From: an uncultured Elusimicrobiales bacterium
GTDB lineage: Bacteria > Elusimicrobiota > Elusimicrobia > Elusimicrobiales > Elusimicrobiaceae
DNA length: 6,902 nucleotides
Assembly (NCBI GenBank): GCA_944325235.1
Contig: CALUZE010000069.1
Span: forward strand, 1 to 6,902
Reading direction: 5' to 3'
Part shown: piece by piece, positions 6,001 to 6,902 of the stretch
Layout: each line of letters starts with the position of its first letter
Numbering within the stretch: the stretch's first letter is position 1
Notes under the pieces: model-generated
What the model was told of the DNA's origin: nothing
What the model saw: only the letters and a program-made list of their open reading frames with translations
Database searches by the model: none
Position numbers and translations under genes: made by a program

Positions 6001-6027
6001 ATTTTATCAAATTTGGAGTTTTGTCAA
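6001..6027 (-). promoter_or_regulatory. Promoter of the FtsA-like gene
   Basis: Read on the minus strand, a perfect -35 TTGACA (6027 to 6022) is followed by TAAAAT (6006 to 6001) as the -10. The spacer is 15 bases, slightly short. Transcription would start around 5994, giving a leader of about 12 bases that begins close to the GGAAGG ribosome-binding site. This is the only site in the window with a perfect -35. Confidence 0.55.
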
Positions 6028-6035
6028 TTTGTAGA

Positions 6036-6165
6036 GGGGGGCGTTCAAAGCCCGCCGGGGAAAATGCACGTTTTTCGTCGGAAAAGTGCGGGAAAATGCG
6101 CGCTCGTCGGGCCGACGGAAACCCGGCGGAAATAAGCTGCCTGCTTTCACGGGCGGGCAGGTAGC
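6036..6165 (+). other. Structured intergenic region, possible RNA leader or small RNA
   Basis: This non-coding stretch has several nested inverted repeats. An outer stem pairs CCGCCGGG (6052-6059) with CCCGGCGG (6122-6129). Inside it are a hairpin at 6066-6089 (9 bp with a two-base bulge and loop GTCG) and a hairpin at 6105-6117 (CGTCGG/CCGACG). Drawn on the plus strand, this is a three-way junction with A-rich linkers. A further 9-bp hairpin with one G-U pair follows (6136-6144 with 6157-6165), 33 bases before the ABC-F start. An alternative stem GGGC/GCCC (6039-6042 with 6050-6053) would compete with the outer stem. I recognise no known RNA family (not tmRNA, SRP or RNase P by eye). Direction and transcription are unproven. 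Confidence 0.4.
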
Positions 6166-6181
6166 GGTCGTCTTAATTTAG

Positions 6182-6198
6182 TAAAATATATCTATACT
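6182..6198 (+). promoter_or_regulatory. Candidate -10 region directly before the ABC-F start
   Basis: TAAAAT (6182-6187) and TATACT (6193-6198) both lie immediately before the ATG at 6199, and no Shine-Dalgarno sequence is present. Use of the first box would give a leader of only a few bases; the second would place the start inside the gene. No clear -35 is seen. The TAAAATATA string also occurs upstream of bipA. Confidence 0.4.
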
Positions 6199-6902
6199 AT
6201 GATAGACATCAAAAACCTTTCCTTCCATTTTGGCCTGCGCACCCTGTTTGAAGACGCTTCCGTAATGATTCAAGACGGGCAAAAAGTGGGCCTCGTGGGC
6301 CCGAACGGGTGCGGCAAAAGTACGCTTTTTAAACTGATTGAAGGGAAGTTCTCGCCCGACGGCGGGAAGATTGATGTTTCCCGCGGTACCAAAATTGCGT
6401 CCGTGGCGCAGGACATTGCGGACCCGTCCGTCAAACTGCTGGACTATGTGCTGGCCAGCGACAAAGAACTCTCCGCCCTGCAAAAAGAATTGGAAAATCC
6501 CCATATCTCGGGCGAACGGATGGCCGAAGTGTTTGACCGGCTGGACTTTTTGGGCGCCCACAGCGCCGAAGCCCGCGCCAGCGCCATTTTAAGCGGCCTT
6601 GGCTTTGTGAACGAAGATTTCCGCCGCCCGCTGAAAGAATTTTCCGGCGGCTGGCAGGTGCGCGCCAACGTGGCCGCGTGCTTGTATGCGCCGTCCAACT
6701 GCCTGCTGTTAGACGAACCCACCAACCACCTGGATTTGGAAACCGCCATGTGGCTGGAAAACTACCTGGTCCGCCTGGACAAAACCATTTTCATCATCAG
6801 CCACGACCGCCACATTTTAAACCGCTTGTGCGATAAAATCATCCACGTGGAGGACGCCCAACTAAAACTTTACAACGGCAATTACGACACGTACGAACGC
6901 AC
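6199..6902 (+). CDS. ABC-F family ATPase (YheS/Uup-like), 3' end cut by the window
   Basis: The first 234 residues are visible, covering the first ATP-binding domain, and the frame is open to the window end. The start MIDIKNLSFHFGLRTLF is typical of the family. Motifs seen are Walker A GPNGCGKST (34-42), the Q-loop region at VAQD (69-72), signature FSGGWQVR (148-155), Walker B with the ABC-F hallmark LLLDEPTNHLDLE (169-181), and the H-loop IISHDR (199-204). There is no membrane domain. The NGNYDTYER end matches the start of the linker between the two ATPase domains. FSGGW, TAMWLENYL and DKIIHVE recall YheS/Uup-type members. ABC-F proteins bind the ribosomal E site and help stalled or drug-bound ribosomes; which job applies cannot be told from half a protein. 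A second ATPase domain is expected beyond 6902. There is no Shine-Dalgarno sequence before the ATG. Confidence 0.95.
   Translation, partial: MIDIKNLSFHFGLRTLFEDASVMIQDGQKVGLVGPNGCGKSTLFKLIEGKFSPDGGKIDVSRGTKIASVAQDIADPSVKLLDYVLASDKELSALQKELENPHISGERMAEVFDRLDFLGAHSAEARASAILSGLGFVNEDFRRPLKEFSGGWQVRANVAACLYAPSNCLLLDEPTNHLDLETAMWLENYLVRLDKTIFIISHDRHILNRLCDKIIHVEDAQLKLYNGNYDTYER

Noticed and set aside
5534..6034. Plus-strand open frame of 166 codons opposite the FtsA-like gene
   Set aside because: It is antisense to a gene with clear FtsA motifs, a promoter and a ribosome-binding site. Its product is low-complexity and Ser/Arg-rich.
6036..6165. Known structural RNA such as tmRNA, SRP RNA or RNase P RNA
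   Set aside because: The conserved cores of these RNAs (for example the SRP GGAAG...AGCAGCC apical loop or the RNase P GAGGAAAGTCC) are not present by eye. A covariance-model search would settle it.
1..6902. CRISPR array, insertion sequence or prophage
   Set aside because: No regularly spaced repeats, transposase-like or phage-like proteins, or flanking target-site duplications were seen.

Overview
The window carries seven genes from what looks like the chromosome of a Gram-negative-type bacterium. Base composition is moderately GC-rich in the coding parts, intergenic gaps are short and AT-rich, and two proteins have export signals. The style (short leaders, AT-rich -10-like boxes close to start codons, small unrecognised envelope proteins) would fit a gut lineage such as Elusimicrobiota. 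That is only an impression, because there is no rRNA or other taxonomic marker here. I see no phage, insertion sequence, CRISPR array, tRNA or rRNA.

Layout. Positions 13-576 (+) hold a small exported or membrane-anchored protein of unknown function. A strong bidirectional terminator (596-620) separates it from a convergent pair on the minus strand: an integral membrane protein (640-1266) downstream of a secreted protein (1297-2022), 30 bases apart. The gap 2023-2234 is divergent and contains the leader of bipA/typA (2235-4082, +). That leader has two consecutive hairpins and a possible four-codon reading frame. After a terminator comes a maltose O-acetyltransferase-like hexapeptide-repeat enzyme (4169-4777, +). 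A second bidirectional terminator (4780-4815) separates it from a convergent FtsA-like actin-family protein (4828-5982, -), which has no ftsZ beside it. The 216-base gap 5983-6198 between this gene and a divergent, truncated ABC-F ATPase gene (6199 to the window end, +) is rich in potential RNA secondary structure.

How the genes relate. BipA and the ABC-F protein both belong to ribosome-associated NTPase families, but they are independent transcription units here. The secreted/membrane pair 1297-2022 and 640-1266 probably forms one operon. The other genes appear to be single units bounded by terminators, so the window is mostly ordinary housekeeping chromosome. The parts most worth a second look are the structured gap at about 6036-6165, the divergent orphan FtsA-like protein, the hairpin-rich bipA leader, and several start codons that sit almost directly on -10-like boxes.
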